A stretch of DNA of 30,146 bases from a virus, in IMG/VR virus record IMGVR_UViG_3300035698_010675, positions 1-30,146 of that record; one strand, written 5' to 3'. The position numbers were made by a program, and so were the translations under genes. This document shows, piece after piece, positions 1-8,221 of this stretch. Under the pieces are notes generated by a model. It searched no databases. It was not told where the DNA came from and saw only the letters and a program-made list of their open reading frames with translations. Within the stretch, counting starts at the first letter, position 1, and each line of letters starts with the position of its first letter.

Positions 1-2867
1 ATAGCATTCATCTGTCCGGCAAGTAGTCCGGCTGTTTGTTCGCTGATCCCGGCGATAGCCCCGGCAAGCCCTGTTCTTGTGGTTTCGGCTCCCGTAATAT
101 TTATATTTGAGGCTGCGGCAATATCTTGTATTCCTTTTAACGCTGTGGCAATTCCGCCCTCCGGAGCGAATATTTCACTGAATGATTCACTAAGTTCTGC
201 AATTTCGTCCGCCGTTAATCCGCCAATAGCTTTGTTTGTGAAAGATTCATACCAGGGCTCCATAAGCTTTGTCATGATTTCACGATTGAAAGCTCCCCAT
301 AGAGCGTCCTGCATTAATTTTTCAAAGGAGTTGGCGAATATTTCTGCCGAATCCAAGCCCTGCCTGAGTCCCGCTGTTATAGAATCGGCAATCGATTTCG
401 CCGTTGTTCCTGTGAGTATTTCATCATACTGTGAAATAAGATATTCAAGTTCTTCTTCGGCAAGTGCGCGCCGTTCCCTCAATTCTTTTGAGGCTGGATC
501 GAATTTTAATGCTCGGCCTAATGCGATTAATCTTTTTTGTACCCTTGTATATCCGCTTTCGATAGCTCTCAGTTTTTCAGTACCGATAGATTTATCGATA
601 GTCATACTGACATCTCGGAGTACATCATCAAATTCTTCAACTGCGTTAGCTATACGGTTCATCCCTTTTTCGATATCGTCTGTGTTGAATAGGAATTGTT
701 TTGCGAATATATCCATTATTCCCATAGTAGAAGATGCAGCCCCATATCCAGCCGAAGCTTTTCCCCATAATGTTGTCGCAGTTCCTATTTCCCGTATTGC
801 CGATGTGATGCCAGAAATATCACCTACCATTCCACCGAGCTTTGAATCGAATTGACTGATTATATCACCTAAGGATCGGAAAGCATCGCCGATTTCCCCG
901 ATCTTTTTCAACTGCATATCATAGCTTTCTATTATTTTTTTCGCTGCTATTTCGGTCAACTCTTCTCGCAGTGGATCTGTTTTGTCGTAAAGCTTGGCTT
1001 TTTCCTGTAAATATGCAGCGTATTCCAATAACTGTTTTGCGTTATATCCTTTCGTATCTTTCAGAATTTGCTCGAGTGTTTCCTTGTTTGCGCTTACCGT
1101 TGTTTTATTTAATTCTGCAAGGCGTTCTTTATTTTTTGCATCAAACTCTTCCGTTGATCCTCGAAATTCAGCAAAGGAAGCTTTTGTGCCCATGAATGGG
1201 AAAAATTTATATCCGCTTATTCCCTCATCCCTTTTCTTCGCTTCGTCCAATAACATTTGTCCGGTTTTATCCACTTTTACATCTATTACTATATTAATAT
1301 CCTCCCCGCTACGGAGGCGTTCAAGAACTTTCTCCAGTTTTTCTATTTCTAAATTCTGTGATCGCATTTCTGCGGTGCGCTCGACTTCAGTTTTGCGAAA
1401 TTCGAGGTCAAGTCTCAATAGTTTTGTGGATGCGTCTAATACTTCTTTCAATACTTCCGATTCTTCTTTTGATACATTCAGCCCTTTAAACTTCTGTATA
1501 TTGATATTTGTTAATTTTGTCTCTAAATTATCAACAACTATTCCTTGTTCTTTCAACCATCTTGCAGTTTTTTCAGCTTCTCTAACAATACTCGCTTGTG
1601 TTCCTTTTTCTGTAAACCCGATATCAACTCGACCGGCAATTCCCGATACAGCAAATTTTATCTGACTTTCGAGTTCTCCGCGTTGTTTTGCTATAATGCG
1701 TAATCGTTCGGTATTTTCATCTTTCTGTAATTCAAATTGCTGTTTCCTTATTTTAGCTAATTCCAATTCAGCTTCATAAACAGAAACTTGAACGCCCAGC
1801 ATTTCTTTGTCTAAATCAATGGTATGCTGTTTTGCTTTATTATATAAATCGAGCCCCTTAGTTGCTGAATCCAGGGCAAGCGAAAAATCTTCACCGATGA
1901 TTATGGCGAGTTGTTTTTCAAGCTGTTCCAACTCTCGGGTTTGTTCTATTGTGGGCTTTCTTACTTTACGCAATTTACCAATTTGATCAGTAAGTTCTTT
2001 TATTGCATATTTTTCGCTTTTCAAAATATTAACATATTGCGTTCCTGCCTCTTGTAATACTTCATAATCTGATCTTTCTTCTTCAAAAAGTTTCAATAAA
2101 GATTTTAATATTTTTGAATAGGCAAAAATACCCTTCGTGTAAGCCGGTAAAAAAAGTTCCCCCAATATAACTTTCAAGTTTTCATGGTATCTTTGAAGTG
2201 ATAAAGCCTGTTTGCCCGCTGTATCCATAGCGGCTTCATAAGCGCCGAAAATACGGGGACCGTACTCGACCACAGCGTTCATTCGGATTTGTGCTTTTTC
2301 TGCCTCTGTAAACGAATCTGTGGCGCGATCGGTTGCCTCTGCGACTCTTTGATAGCTGTTTTCAAATTGGACGTTTATACCGATAGTTCTCAGTACCCGC
2401 AAATTACCTGACTGAATACCGTAAATCATACGTTCGAAGGCTTCCGATGAATTGATATTACCGATAACTGCGGCATCCTGTGCGATTCGGGCAAGTTCGG
2501 TTGATTTCGTTAAGTCAAGTTGAGCCTGTGTCATACGAATAAGATTCGACCGTGCCATCAACATTGAAATACCGGTCTCTTCGAGTTTAGACTGGAATTT
2601 ATCCATTTCGGCATGTGAATAATTAGCATTTTCACCCACCGTATGCATGACGATGCCAAGCGTTTCATATCTGGCGGCAAGCTTGATTGCTTTTTTGACA
2701 TGATATGCCGCACCAGTAGAAATAGCAGCAAATATATCCATTGCTGATATTTGCCTTGCGAGTCCGGCAAGAATACCCTTTGTTTTTACGGCACCTTTTT
2801 CAAGCCCTTTGGTATCTAATCCGGTTTTCCAGAATAGGCTATTTAAACCTCTGGTATTTAACGCCAC
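1..2867 (-). CDS. Phage tail tape measure protein (C-terminus runs off the window)
   Basis: I checked this frame codon by codon from position 2867 to the left edge over most of its length and found no stop, giving at least 955 codons. The likely start is a GTG at 2867-2865, directly after the TAA of the upstream glycosyltransferase and preceded by a GA-rich stretch. The N-terminus has small-residue and hydrophobic segments (AMDIFAAISTGAAY), followed by long Lys/Glu/Leu/Gln-rich helices, as expected of a protein that sets tail length and occupies the tail tube. The last visible residues (AGAIAGISEQTAGLLAGQMNA) resemble, from memory, the C-terminus of tape measure proteins in Bacteroidetes-type phages, so little of the gene is probably missing. 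Length, composition and place after the frameshifted chaperone support the call. Confidence 0.88.
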   Translation of the reverse strand, partial: MALNTRGLNSLFWKTGLDTKGLEKGAVKTKGILAGLARQISAMDIFAAISTGAAYHVKKAIKLAARYETLGIVMHTVGENANYSHAEMDKFQSKLEETGISMLMARSNLIRMTQAQLDLTKSTELARIAQDAAVIGNINSSEAFERMIYGIQSGNLRVLRTIGINVQFENSYQRVAEATDRATDSFTEAEKAQIRMNAVVEYGPRIFGAYEAAMDTAGKQALSLQRYHENLKVILGELFLPAYTKGIFAYSKILKSLLKLFEEERSDYEVLQEAGTQYVNILKSEKYAIKELTDQIGKLRKVRKPTIEQTRELEQLEKQLAIIIGEDFSLALDSATKGLDLYNKAKQHTIDLDKEMLGVQVSVYEAELELAKIRKQQFELQKDENTERLRIIAKQRGELESQIKFAVSGIAGRVDIGFTEKGTQASIVREAEKTARWLKEQGIVVDNLETKLTNINIQKFKGLNVSKEESEVLKEVLDASTKLLRLDLEFRKTEVERTAEMRSQNLEIEKLEKVLERLRSGEDINIVIDVKVDKTGQMLLDEAKKRDEGISGYKFFPFMGTKASFAEFRGSTEEFDAKNKERLAELNKTTVSANKETLEQILKDTKGYNAKQLLEYAAYLQEKAKLYDKTDPLREELTEIAAKKIIESYDMQLKKIGEIGDAFRSLGDIISQFDSKLGGMVGDISGITSAIREIGTATTLWGKASAGYGAASSTMGIMDIFAKQFLFNTDDIEKGMNRIANAVEEFDDVLRDVSMTIDKSIGTEKLRAIESGYTRVQKRLIALGRALKFDPASKELRERRALAEEELEYLISQYDEILTGTTAKSIADSITAGLRQGLDSAEIFANSFEKLMQDALWGAFNREIMTKLMEPWYESFTNKAIGGLTADEIAELSESFSEIFAPEGGIATALKGIQDIAAASNINITGAETTRTGLAGAIAGISEQTAGLLAGQMNA

Positions 2868-4061
2868 TTAACTCGCTCTCTTTCTTTTGATATGATTGTC
2901 TTTCAGTTTCTTTTTGCCGAGTGTTTCATTCCATATATCCCATCTCACAGGCAATCGGTTTTCGTTCATCCGGATTCCTTCATTTAGATATGTTCCGGCT
3001 TTTTCATAATTGCCTGCCGAAAAATTCAAGATAGCGAGATAGTTCAGAATTTCCGGCATAATCATCGATGTATTTGTTGAGCACAGCATTTCATACTGGC
3101 TTTGAGAACCTTGCTGATAAAGCAAATATGCATCTTCGAAAAGTTGTTGTGCTTTTTTGACTTTCTTTACTGTCAAATAATATTGTCCGAGGATTAAATA
3201 AAGTGATATGAGCCGGTCGGAATATGTGAGCGCTTCTCGGAATATTCTTTCGGCGTTTTTTATATCATCCAGCATAGTATATGATGCTAATATATTTGTA
3301 AACGTTTCAAGATAAGCGAACCAGCCTTCATGATAATCCACCCCCCGCATAAGCTCCATCCAATGATCCCCAAGTTCCGTGACTTTCTTGTGGTCATGGC
3401 ACGCATAATAAGTCTTTATAATATGGGTTAAGATGTGCAGGTCGTCGGGATTCTTTTCGTATTCGGATTGGAGCATCGGCAGGCTGCGTTCTTTTTTCTC
3501 CAGGAACAAATCCGCTTTCGAGAAAATATACCCATAGTGATTAACTATTACATTATCGAGAAAAAGATACGGGATATCAACTCGAGGCTTATTGTGGATG
3601 ATAAATTCATATATTGGTTTGCCGATATTTTTAAAAATCCGTGCTTGCATAACTGGCGCAAATTGCCCGTTTCCCCGTGTATAATAATTATGGATCTTCA
3701 TAAATATAGTGTTGGCTTTTTCGCTCTTGGGACTAAATAAGGCTTCTTCGAGGAAATAAAGGCTCTTTTGGTCGAGTTCTTCATCGGAATCCACTGTCAT
3801 AATTAGTTCGCCTTTTGCGAATGATATACAGTAATTTCGTGCTGCGGAGAAATCCCAGGGTATGAATTCTTTTTCATATACCTGGTCTGTATATTCTTTC
3901 GCCACGTCCAGCGTCCGGTCGGTAGATCCGGTATCGACAATAATAAGCTCACACCATTTTTCGTGTATAATCGGCAGAAATGAATCGAGACACCGTTTTA
4001 GATCAGCTTCTTTATCTTTAGTAATCATACATATACTTAATTTTAATTTATTTTCTTTCAT
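2868..4061 (-). CDS. GT2 glycosyltransferase with C-terminal TPR repeats
   Basis: A 397-residue GT-A fold family 2 glycosyltransferase. Residues 8-14 form the first strand (LSICMIT), D43 and D48 lie in IVDTGSTD, and the metal-binding DXD is D91-S92-D93. A W-x-F-S-A-A-R-N motif (about 69-76) is typical of the SunS/TPR-type GT2 group. The rest (about 190-390) is helical with TPR-like periodicity (ILGQYYLTVKKVKKAQQLFEDA; NYLAILNFSAGNYEKAGTYLNEGI), which probably binds a protein acceptor or partner. It would transfer a sugar from a nucleotide-sugar in the cytoplasm; donor and acceptor cannot be read from sequence. The ATG shares its A with the stop codon of the frameshifted chaperone (TAATG), and its own TAA abuts the tape measure GTG, so it is co-translated with the tail genes. 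That position is unusual. Confidence 0.9.
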   Translation of the reverse strand: MKENKLKLSICMITKDKEADLKRCLDSFLPIIHEKWCELIIVDTGSTDRTLDVAKEYTDQVYEKEFIPWDFSAARNYCISFAKGELIMTVDSDEELDQKSLYFLEEALFSPKSEKANTIFMKIHNYYTRGNGQFAPVMQARIFKNIGKPIYEFIIHNKPRVDIPYLFLDNVIVNHYGYIFSKADLFLEKKERSLPMLQSEYEKNPDDLHILTHIIKTYYACHDHKKVTELGDHWMELMRGVDYHEGWFAYLETFTNILASYTMLDDIKNAERIFREALTYSDRLISLYLILGQYYLTVKKVKKAQQLFEDAYLLYQQGSQSQYEMLCSTNTSMIMPEILNYLAILNFSAGNYEKAGTYLNEGIRMNENRLPVRWDIWNETLGKKKLKDNHIKRKRAS

Positions 4062-4752
4062 TATAATAATCCCCCAAGTTCTGATATATCAGTTATTTCT
4101 CTCGCTTTATTTTCATCTTCCGGTTCGTATCGTGGTATTGATAGCATAAGCATAGTCAAGTTTTTCCATGAATATTTCCATAAAATATCGTCTATTGAGA
4201 ATCTGAAATATTTTACAAGTCCTCCGATGATTTCCCACCAGTTAATGTATTCTCCGTGCTTTTCGCCCCGAACAGGTTGAATTTTTTTATCGAGACGATA
4301 GATGCCAAAAAACCTGGAGTATCCATTTGCGCTACAACAAGCTGAACAAGCGTTAATAACTCCATGGCATCAAGGTTTTTGTTTAAAAACCTAACAAGTG
4401 TCCATTTCCTGAACTTATCCCAAGGTGTTAACATTTCTCTATTAAGTATCGTAATCGCTATAATATTTAACACCTTGTCTTTGTTTTCGATTATACTTTT
4501 TACTCCCAACTCAAATAAATCGTCATTTTCGATCGGTTCAATTCTGGGCATTGTGAGAAGTATTTTCGAAATATTAAATAAAGCACCCAATTTAATAGGG
4601 TAAATTATAAATTTCTTTGTTACCCTAATAATTTTCAGTCTGGTCAAAATACCGGGGCTTCGTGTGACTTCAAAATCCACCCCATCTTGCAATAATGTTC
4701 TGACAGCTTGTGCCGCTAATTGATTTTCGTTAAGTTCTGTTTCTTTTTCCAT
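4061..4752 (-). CDS. Tail assembly chaperone, -1 frameshift product (gpGT-like)
   Basis: Predicted join of 4752..4282 and, after a one-base backward slip, 4282..4061. It gives about 230 residues instead of 179. The -1 frame past the slippery site has no start codon of its own but a clearly protein-like sequence: INWWEIIGGLVKYF, then DDILWKYSWKNLTMLMLSIP and an acidic tail. The W/Y-rich pattern with LTMLM matches my recollection of the gpT-like part of tail chaperones. Its TAA stop overlaps the ATG of the next gene at 4061. Without frameshifting this roughly 220-base coding frame would be orphaned. The heptamer and its position relative to the tape measure are sequence facts; production of the fusion is inferred from lambda-like and other siphoviruses. 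Confidence 0.72.
4213..4752 (-). CDS. Tail assembly chaperone, zero-frame product
   Basis: A 179-residue protein in the slot of lambda gpG, two genes downstream of the tail tube and upstream of the tape measure. I chose the ATG at 4752 (MEKETELNEN) because AAAGGGGG lies at a suitable distance upstream; an alternative start ten codons earlier lacks a good site. The sequence is mostly helical, with a segment reading TKKFIIYPIKLGALFNISKILL that resembles, from memory, tail chaperones of Bacteroidetes-type phages. Near the 3' end the zero-frame codons ATA AAA AAA create a slippery heptamer, allowing some ribosomes to make a longer product. The family normally coats the tape measure protein before tube polymerisation. 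No recognised enzymatic motif is present. Confidence 0.7.
   Translation of the reverse strand: MEKETELNENQLAAQAVRTLLQDGVDFEVTRSPGILTRLKIIRVTKKFIIYPIKLGALFNISKILLTMPRIEPIENDDLFELGVKSIIENKDKVLNIIAITILNREMLTPWDKFRKWTLVRFLNKNLDAMELLTLVQLVVAQMDTPGFLASIVSIKKFNLFGAKSTENTLTGGKSSEDL
4282..4288 (-). promoter_or_regulatory. -1 ribosomal frameshift slippery site A AAA AAA
   Basis: Seven consecutive A on the minus strand (T7 on plus). The zero frame of the chaperone reads ATA AAA AAA TTC, so the heptamer is in exact X XXY YYZ register. Slipping back one base joins the frame that stays open to the TAA at 4063-4061. I did not identify a clear downstream pseudoknot or hairpin. Confidence 0.72.
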
Positions 4753-4774
4753 GATATGTGCCCCCTTTAAAAGA

Positions 4775-4851
4775 GATCGCATCCCGGCCGTGACGGGGGT
4801 TAGCGGGAAAGGAAAAAAGCGCTATTGGGATCAACTGCCGGAGATGCGATC
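4775..4851. promoter_or_regulatory. Long imperfect inverted repeat upstream of the tail chaperone
   Basis: GATCGCATCCCGG at 4775-4787 pairs with CCGGAGATGCGATC at 4838-4851, a 13-14 bp stem with one bulge around a roughly 50-base loop. It fills most of the gap between the small gene ending at 4865 and the chaperone, ending close to the chaperone Shine-Dalgarno. No U-run follows, so it is not a typical intrinsic terminator. It could be a processing site, a translational control hairpin or a protein-binding site. Confidence 0.45.
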
Positions 4852-4864
4852 AAGTAAATAGTCA

Positions 4865-5023
4865 TTATACGACTTTGGTGAAATGACGATATGGTTTTTT
4901 AACAACAGGTTTTTTTTCATCCTTAGCATTCACCCGTTCTTCTTCGCCTGTTGGTTTCTCATCCGGCTTTACGCCTGGTTGTAGTTTGTTAATTTCTTCC
5001 GCTTGTTTTTTTCGACTATTCAT
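4865..5023 (-). CDS. Small Lys/Glu-rich hypothetical protein
   Basis: A 52-residue protein if it starts at the ATG at 5023, which has AAAAAAGG just upstream and lies 12 bases after the tail tube stop. The frame is open further upstream, but that part overlaps the tail tube gene and has no good ribosome site. The product is strongly charged (NSRKKQAEEINKL, then a PDEKPTGEEE stretch and a basic C-terminus KKPYRHFTK) and probably disordered. I do not recognise a family. Its place between tail tube and tail chaperone suggests a minor morphogenesis role, but nothing in the sequence shows it. Confidence 0.55.
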   Translation of the reverse strand: MNSRKKQAEEINKLQPGVKPDEKPTGEEERVNAKDEKKPVVKKPYRHFTKVV

Positions 5024-5034
5024 CGTTACCTTTT

Positions 5035-5571
5035 TTATTCGGCGACCTGTGTGATAACACACGGAGAAATTGCCGTTGAAGAGTTCGGCATAAGAATATC
5101 GCATGTGAAAGCGATTGTGCCTGAATCTGTACGCGCGAATCTCAAATCTCCACTTGCCCGGACAGATGCCCTGGGAATTTCAATCTGGAGTTTGTATCCG
5201 TTCATAGCTTTTGAGAGTGCATAAACAGCTTGCTCATTCACCACGGTAGCTGTAACAGGAAAACTGTATACAGTTGTAACGGCGGCGCCCCCGAATGCTG
5301 CGATCAGTGTTTTTGTCCCCATATCCCGGACACCGAATTCAACGAATTTTCTTGCCCCACCGAGAATCTGGATATCGGGCGTATCCTCTTCCTCGATATA
5401 TAAATCGGTCGATGCTGGTAGTTCTACGACCATATGTGCGCTGTCCGGTACAACATTACCGATAGTATTCAATGAAGATGAAGTGGCCGGAAATGAACCA
5501 TAGGACCGCACATCGCACATTGCCAAATACTCAAGTCCGACGAGCCTTATATCTGAACGAAGGTCACTCAT
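5035..5571 (-). CDS. Major tail tube protein (probable)
   Basis: A 178-residue, beta-rich protein with little charge clustering. Features include VVELPASTDLYIEEEDTPDIQILGG in the middle and a C-terminal half ending KLQIEIPRASVRASGDLRF followed by FTCDILMPNSS. The IPRA-containing strand and size fit siphovirus tail tube subunits, particularly those of Bacteroidetes-type phages as I remember them. The position, after the tail completion gene and before the tail chaperone and tape measure, is the canonical place for the tube protein. Start ATG at 5571, stop TAA. I see no added immunoglobulin-like domain. The call rests more on synteny than on sequence motifs. Confidence 0.65.
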   Translation of the reverse strand: MSDLRSDIRLVGLEYLAMCDVRSYGSFPATSSSLNTIGNVVPDSAHMVVELPASTDLYIEEEDTPDIQILGGARKFVEFGVRDMGTKTLIAAFGGAAVTTVYSFPVTATVVNEQAVYALSKAMNGYKLQIEIPRASVRASGDLRFARTDSGTIAFTCDILMPNSSTAISPCVITQVAE

Positions 5572-5589
5572 TATTTTTCACCTCTTTCA

Positions 5590-5997
5590 TTATGCGTATT
5601 GGATTGAAAAGTTTATACGAATTGACGAATAACTCACACCTGATTGATCAATATCCTCCATAACTGTTTGACTGTTAATTTCAAGATGTAAGTATGAAGT
5701 TGTAGATTTATATGCTTCTAAAACTGTGATCACGGCTGCGGTCATAGCGTCAAGGTTTGCATCGTCCGGGATTCCCGTGGCCACGTCTTTGGCGTAACAG
5801 TTTACAATTAAAGTTCCCGGCTGTAAATCGATGTATTTCCCGCCGGTAATTGGTAGCGCCCCGATGACAATATCTCGATACGCTTCTCTATTTACCGGCC
5901 TGCTGTTTCGATAAACCTCTCCTGTTAAAGTTGCCTTGACGGCAGTCACATTCACAACCGGAAAAACTATGTCCAGAACATCAAAGGTAGACTTCAT
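5590..5997 (-). CDS. Tail completion / tail terminator protein (probable)
   Basis: A 135-residue protein with the alpha-beta mixture typical of SPP1 gp17 or lambda gpU-like terminators: an N-terminal helix-strand unit (STFDVLDIVFPVVN), a GTLIVNCYAKD strand, a helix MTAAVITVLEAY and a C-terminal strand RINFSIQYA. It lies between the HK97 gp10-like gene and the tail tube gene, where the tail terminator normally sits. Its ATG at 5997 overlaps the TGA of the upstream gene (ATGA), indicating coupled translation. Family assignment is mainly by position and fold-like pattern. Confidence 0.6.
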   Translation of the reverse strand: MKSTFDVLDIVFPVVNVTAVKATLTGEVYRNSRPVNREAYRDIVIGALPITGGKYIDLQPGTLIVNCYAKDVATGIPDDANLDAMTAAVITVLEAYKSTTSYLHLEINSQTVMEDIDQSGVSYSSIRINFSIQYA

Positions 5998-6419
5998 ATA
6001 AATTGCGCTCCGAGTTTTTCTTTCATGAACGGCAAAAGTTCCGTATCTGCAAAATGTGAACTGCCTGTGATAACATCATAATGCTTTGATTCTACCGCTG
6101 CCGCATACTCCATGCCTGCGACAACCACGAGCACCATCCCTTCATTAAATTCCTCAGCAAGGTTCTCGACAAGAGAAGCGCCCGTTTCGTGCATCATTAT
6201 TGATTTTTTTAGTTTACCATTATGAATAACGGCATAACCGATTGAACTTGTAAGGTTTCCGGTTTGATCCTCGTATGTATGATTTTTCTTCGCGAAATTG
6301 ACAGCCTGAATACCGATATATGAAAGTATTTTAAACATATCCCGGAGTTTTAATTTCTCAAAGTTATCAATCCTCTTGTTAATATCACCCATCCGAAAGT
6401 CTGGTATCAGTTTTGGCAT
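5994..6419 (-). CDS. HK97 gp10-like head-tail / tail component
   Basis: A 141-residue protein carrying the hallmark YEDQTGNLTSSIGYAV (about residues 48-63), the conserved segment of the HK97 gp10-like family, and a later VVAGMEYAAAVESK strand also seen in that family. These proteins act at the head-tail joint and help finish the tail. The C-terminus is an amphipathic helix (LLPFMKEKLGA). It overlaps the preceding adaptor gene by 13 bases and ends in a TGA shared with the next start codon. It belongs to a compact connector cassette from 7095 to 5590. Confidence 0.8.
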   Translation of the reverse strand: MPKLIPDFRMGDINKRIDNFEKLKLRDMFKILSYIGIQAVNFAKKNHTYEDQTGNLTSSIGYAVIHNGKLKKSIMMHETGASLVENLAEEFNEGMVLVVVAGMEYAAAVESKHYDVITGSSHFADTELLPFMKEKLGAQFI

Positions 6420-6721
6420 TTCATCTCCACATGAGTTTGGTAATTGAAAATCTGAACGAGAATATGGTCAGCGGAGAAAAAGGTCAGTTTTGAACCGTTT
6501 GGTATGCTGTCCGATCCAGAGAATAGAGGTGAGAACACGTGCCAATTATAATCCAAAACTGCCCCTCCTTCTCCTGCTGTTAATCGTCCATTTTTCGGCT
6601 GTATATCACATTCTGCCAACACAATAGTATTAAGCGTTCCGGTACTCCAAACACCGGCAGTGCTCTTCTTCCCGTCGTCGTACCATGCGATAGTTGCCGT
6701 ATGTGGATATTTACTTATCAT
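6407..6721 (-). CDS. Head-tail stopper/adaptor protein (probable)
   Basis: A 104-residue beta-rich protein starting YPHTATIAWYDDGKKS and containing IVLAECDIQPKNGR, a pattern like that of SPP1 gp16 / gp9-10-type stoppers and phage head-tail joining proteins, which begin with a strand followed by a cys- or asp-containing hairpin. Position between the connector (7095-6772) and the HK97 gp10-like gene supports this. It would cap the portal channel. It overlaps the next gene by 13 bases. Sequence similarity alone would not prove the assignment. Confidence 0.6.
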   Translation of the reverse strand: MISKYPHTATIAWYDDGKKSTAGVWSTGTLNTIVLAECDIQPKNGRLTAGEGGAVLDYNWHVFSPLFSGSDSIPNGSKLTFFSADHILVQIFNYQTHVEMKCQN

Positions 6722-6771
6722 TCTTTACTACCGTCCTATGATTTGAAGGGTAGTGGCCTGATTCTTTATCA

Positions 6772-7095
6772 TTACCATACCTGCGGATTCGAGTATAAGT
6801 TTCCTATGCCTGGAGTTATTACTGTATCATCAAGTGAGCCCCATTTTTTAAGGATTTCTCGCCTGAGCGACATCAGCGCTCCTTTAGCATAGTCAATATA
6901 TTTCGAGCCTTCACGAAATTCCGGATGTGCAATTAAGGCAAGATATACATCGGCGGCAGCCAGCTCGACTGATTGCTGATCTGCCGCTGTGTATGTAGCC
7001 GATGAATCCGATACCCCCCTGTCTAATAGTGCCTTTGCCAGCAGGTTAACGTTTTTATATTCAATCATCGACTGAAGAGCTTCTAATTGAGTCAT
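6772..7095 (-). CDS. Head-tail connector protein (gp15/gp6-like, probable)
   Basis: A 107-residue mostly helical protein (LEALQSMIEYKNVNLLAKALLDRGV; QQSVELAAADVYLALIAHPEF; LMSLRREILKKWG), consistent with the small helical adaptor that binds the portal ring in siphoviruses such as SPP1 gp15 or HK97 gp6. It lies immediately after the major capsid gene, the normal place. Start ATG at 7095, stop TAA at 6774-6772. No unusual feature is seen. Confidence 0.62.
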   Translation of the reverse strand: MTQLEALQSMIEYKNVNLLAKALLDRGVSDSSATYTAADQQSVELAAADVYLALIAHPEFREGSKYIDYAKGALMSLRREILKKWGSLDDTVITPGIGNLYSNPQVW

Positions 7096-7098
7096 TGA

Positions 7099-8208
7099 TT
7101 AGCCGCCCCAGGTAGTGTGACTTTCAGTATCCAAGCACCAACAAGAGGTGATGGCGCTGAATGACGGGAATGCGTTACATTCGCCCATTGTCCACTCAAC
7201 AAGCGGATTTACCGTCGACCATTTACTCACGAGTACATGACCTTTTTTGGCAAGTGCAGCTTGTTTAGGCGGATTGGTTTCCATCGCTATCGGTCCCACC
7301 TGAAAACTGCCAAGCGGTAATTCCGGTACAAACATGACGTACCGGTCGGCACCGGAAGTATCGAGCCAGGGATCGGTTGAGGCGATTGCATGTTCGGCGG
7401 TTTCGAGATCGATAGAAGTATCAATAACGATAATCGTCGGCAAACCCTGAGAAACCAACATTTCATTTACTTGCTTGAGTGACGGAGCGAGTTTTACCCA
7501 GGCGCCGGAAACATAGCTCGCGCTCGTATAATTTTGCACCTGAGTCGAAGTCCGGAATGCAATCCATTTTGTACGATTCATAACCATGTACTTAATGGTT
7601 GATCCGGCAGCTTTCGCTTCTGCGATAATCGTTTCAATATCGGTTATCGGTATATTGGTTGCAAAAGCGCCGGTAGTCCAGTAATAATTTGCGGCACCTT
7701 CGACTTCTTTGTTAGCTGACGGCAGTCCGAAATCGATAGTGGCTTGTGTTACAATACCGGCGTTATTTGTGGTATTGAGAATGATTTCCCCGCGTGAAAG
7801 TGCCTGAAGAGCAAGCCATTCCATTCGAGCATTAACGCCATCGACACAAAAGTCGACATCACCGAAAACAATATTTAAAAGTTCGTTCAGCCCGGGGACT
7901 CCCATCGCTTTCATTACATTGTAAGCGTTCAAATCAGATTCTTTGAGCGGACGGGAAATCCTTATGGGCGGAATTTCACCCGACAGGCGTTCAATGATTT
8001 TGCGTCTCTTGATAGGCGCCGTTGAATCGTATGCAACGACATCGGCGGCGACTCGGTTGCCTGTATCGCCTAAAAGTGTTTCATAAGTTAGGGCTTGTAC
8101 CCTTTTGACAGGGAAAAAATCAGGAAAATAAAGCCCTGAATAAACTCGACTCGTAAGGTAAATGTCGAGATTTTTCTTCGTTGCTTCCAATAAAATAGAG
8201 TGTTCCAT
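7099..8208 (-). CDS. Major capsid protein (gpE-type)
   Basis: About 369 residues from the ATG at 8208, preceded by AGGAGG eight bases upstream; a GTG three codons earlier overlaps that ribosome site and is unlikely. The N-terminal part reads LTSRVYSGLYFPDFFPVKRVQALTYETL, then ADVVAYDSTAPIKRRK, which matches the lambda gpE-type major capsid family as I know it. The central GVNARMEWLALQALSRGEI is another typical helix, followed by a long domain ending in NPLVEWTMGECNAFPSF. It forms the icosahedral shell on the scaffold. Upstream neighbours are a decoration-like and a scaffold gene, downstream the connectors, giving a canonical head module. Confidence 0.88.
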   Translation of the reverse strand: MEHSILLEATKKNLDIYLTSRVYSGLYFPDFFPVKRVQALTYETLLGDTGNRVAADVVAYDSTAPIKRRKIIERLSGEIPPIRISRPLKESDLNAYNVMKAMGVPGLNELLNIVFGDVDFCVDGVNARMEWLALQALSRGEIILNTTNNAGIVTQATIDFGLPSANKEVEGAANYYWTTGAFATNIPITDIETIIAEAKAAGSTIKYMVMNRTKWIAFRTSTQVQNYTSASYVSGAWVKLAPSLKQVNEMLVSQGLPTIIVIDTSIDLETAEHAIASTDPWLDTSGADRYVMFVPELPLGSFQVGPIAMETNPPKQAALAKKGHVLVSKWSTVNPLVEWTMGECNAFPSFSAITSCWCLDTESHTTWGG

Positions 8209-8221
8209 CTCGAGCACCTCC

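Noticed and set aside
79-1665. Long plus-strand open frames opposite the tape measure gene
   Set aside because: They lie antisense to a 955-codon frame with clear tape measure character. Their Ser/Phe-rich translations are typical of antisense shadows, and no plus-strand ribosome site or neighbouring gene supports them.
2558-2770. 70-codon minus-strand frame inside the tape measure N-terminus
   Set aside because: It overlaps the real frame in another register and has no ribosome site; the tape measure reading is continuous through it.
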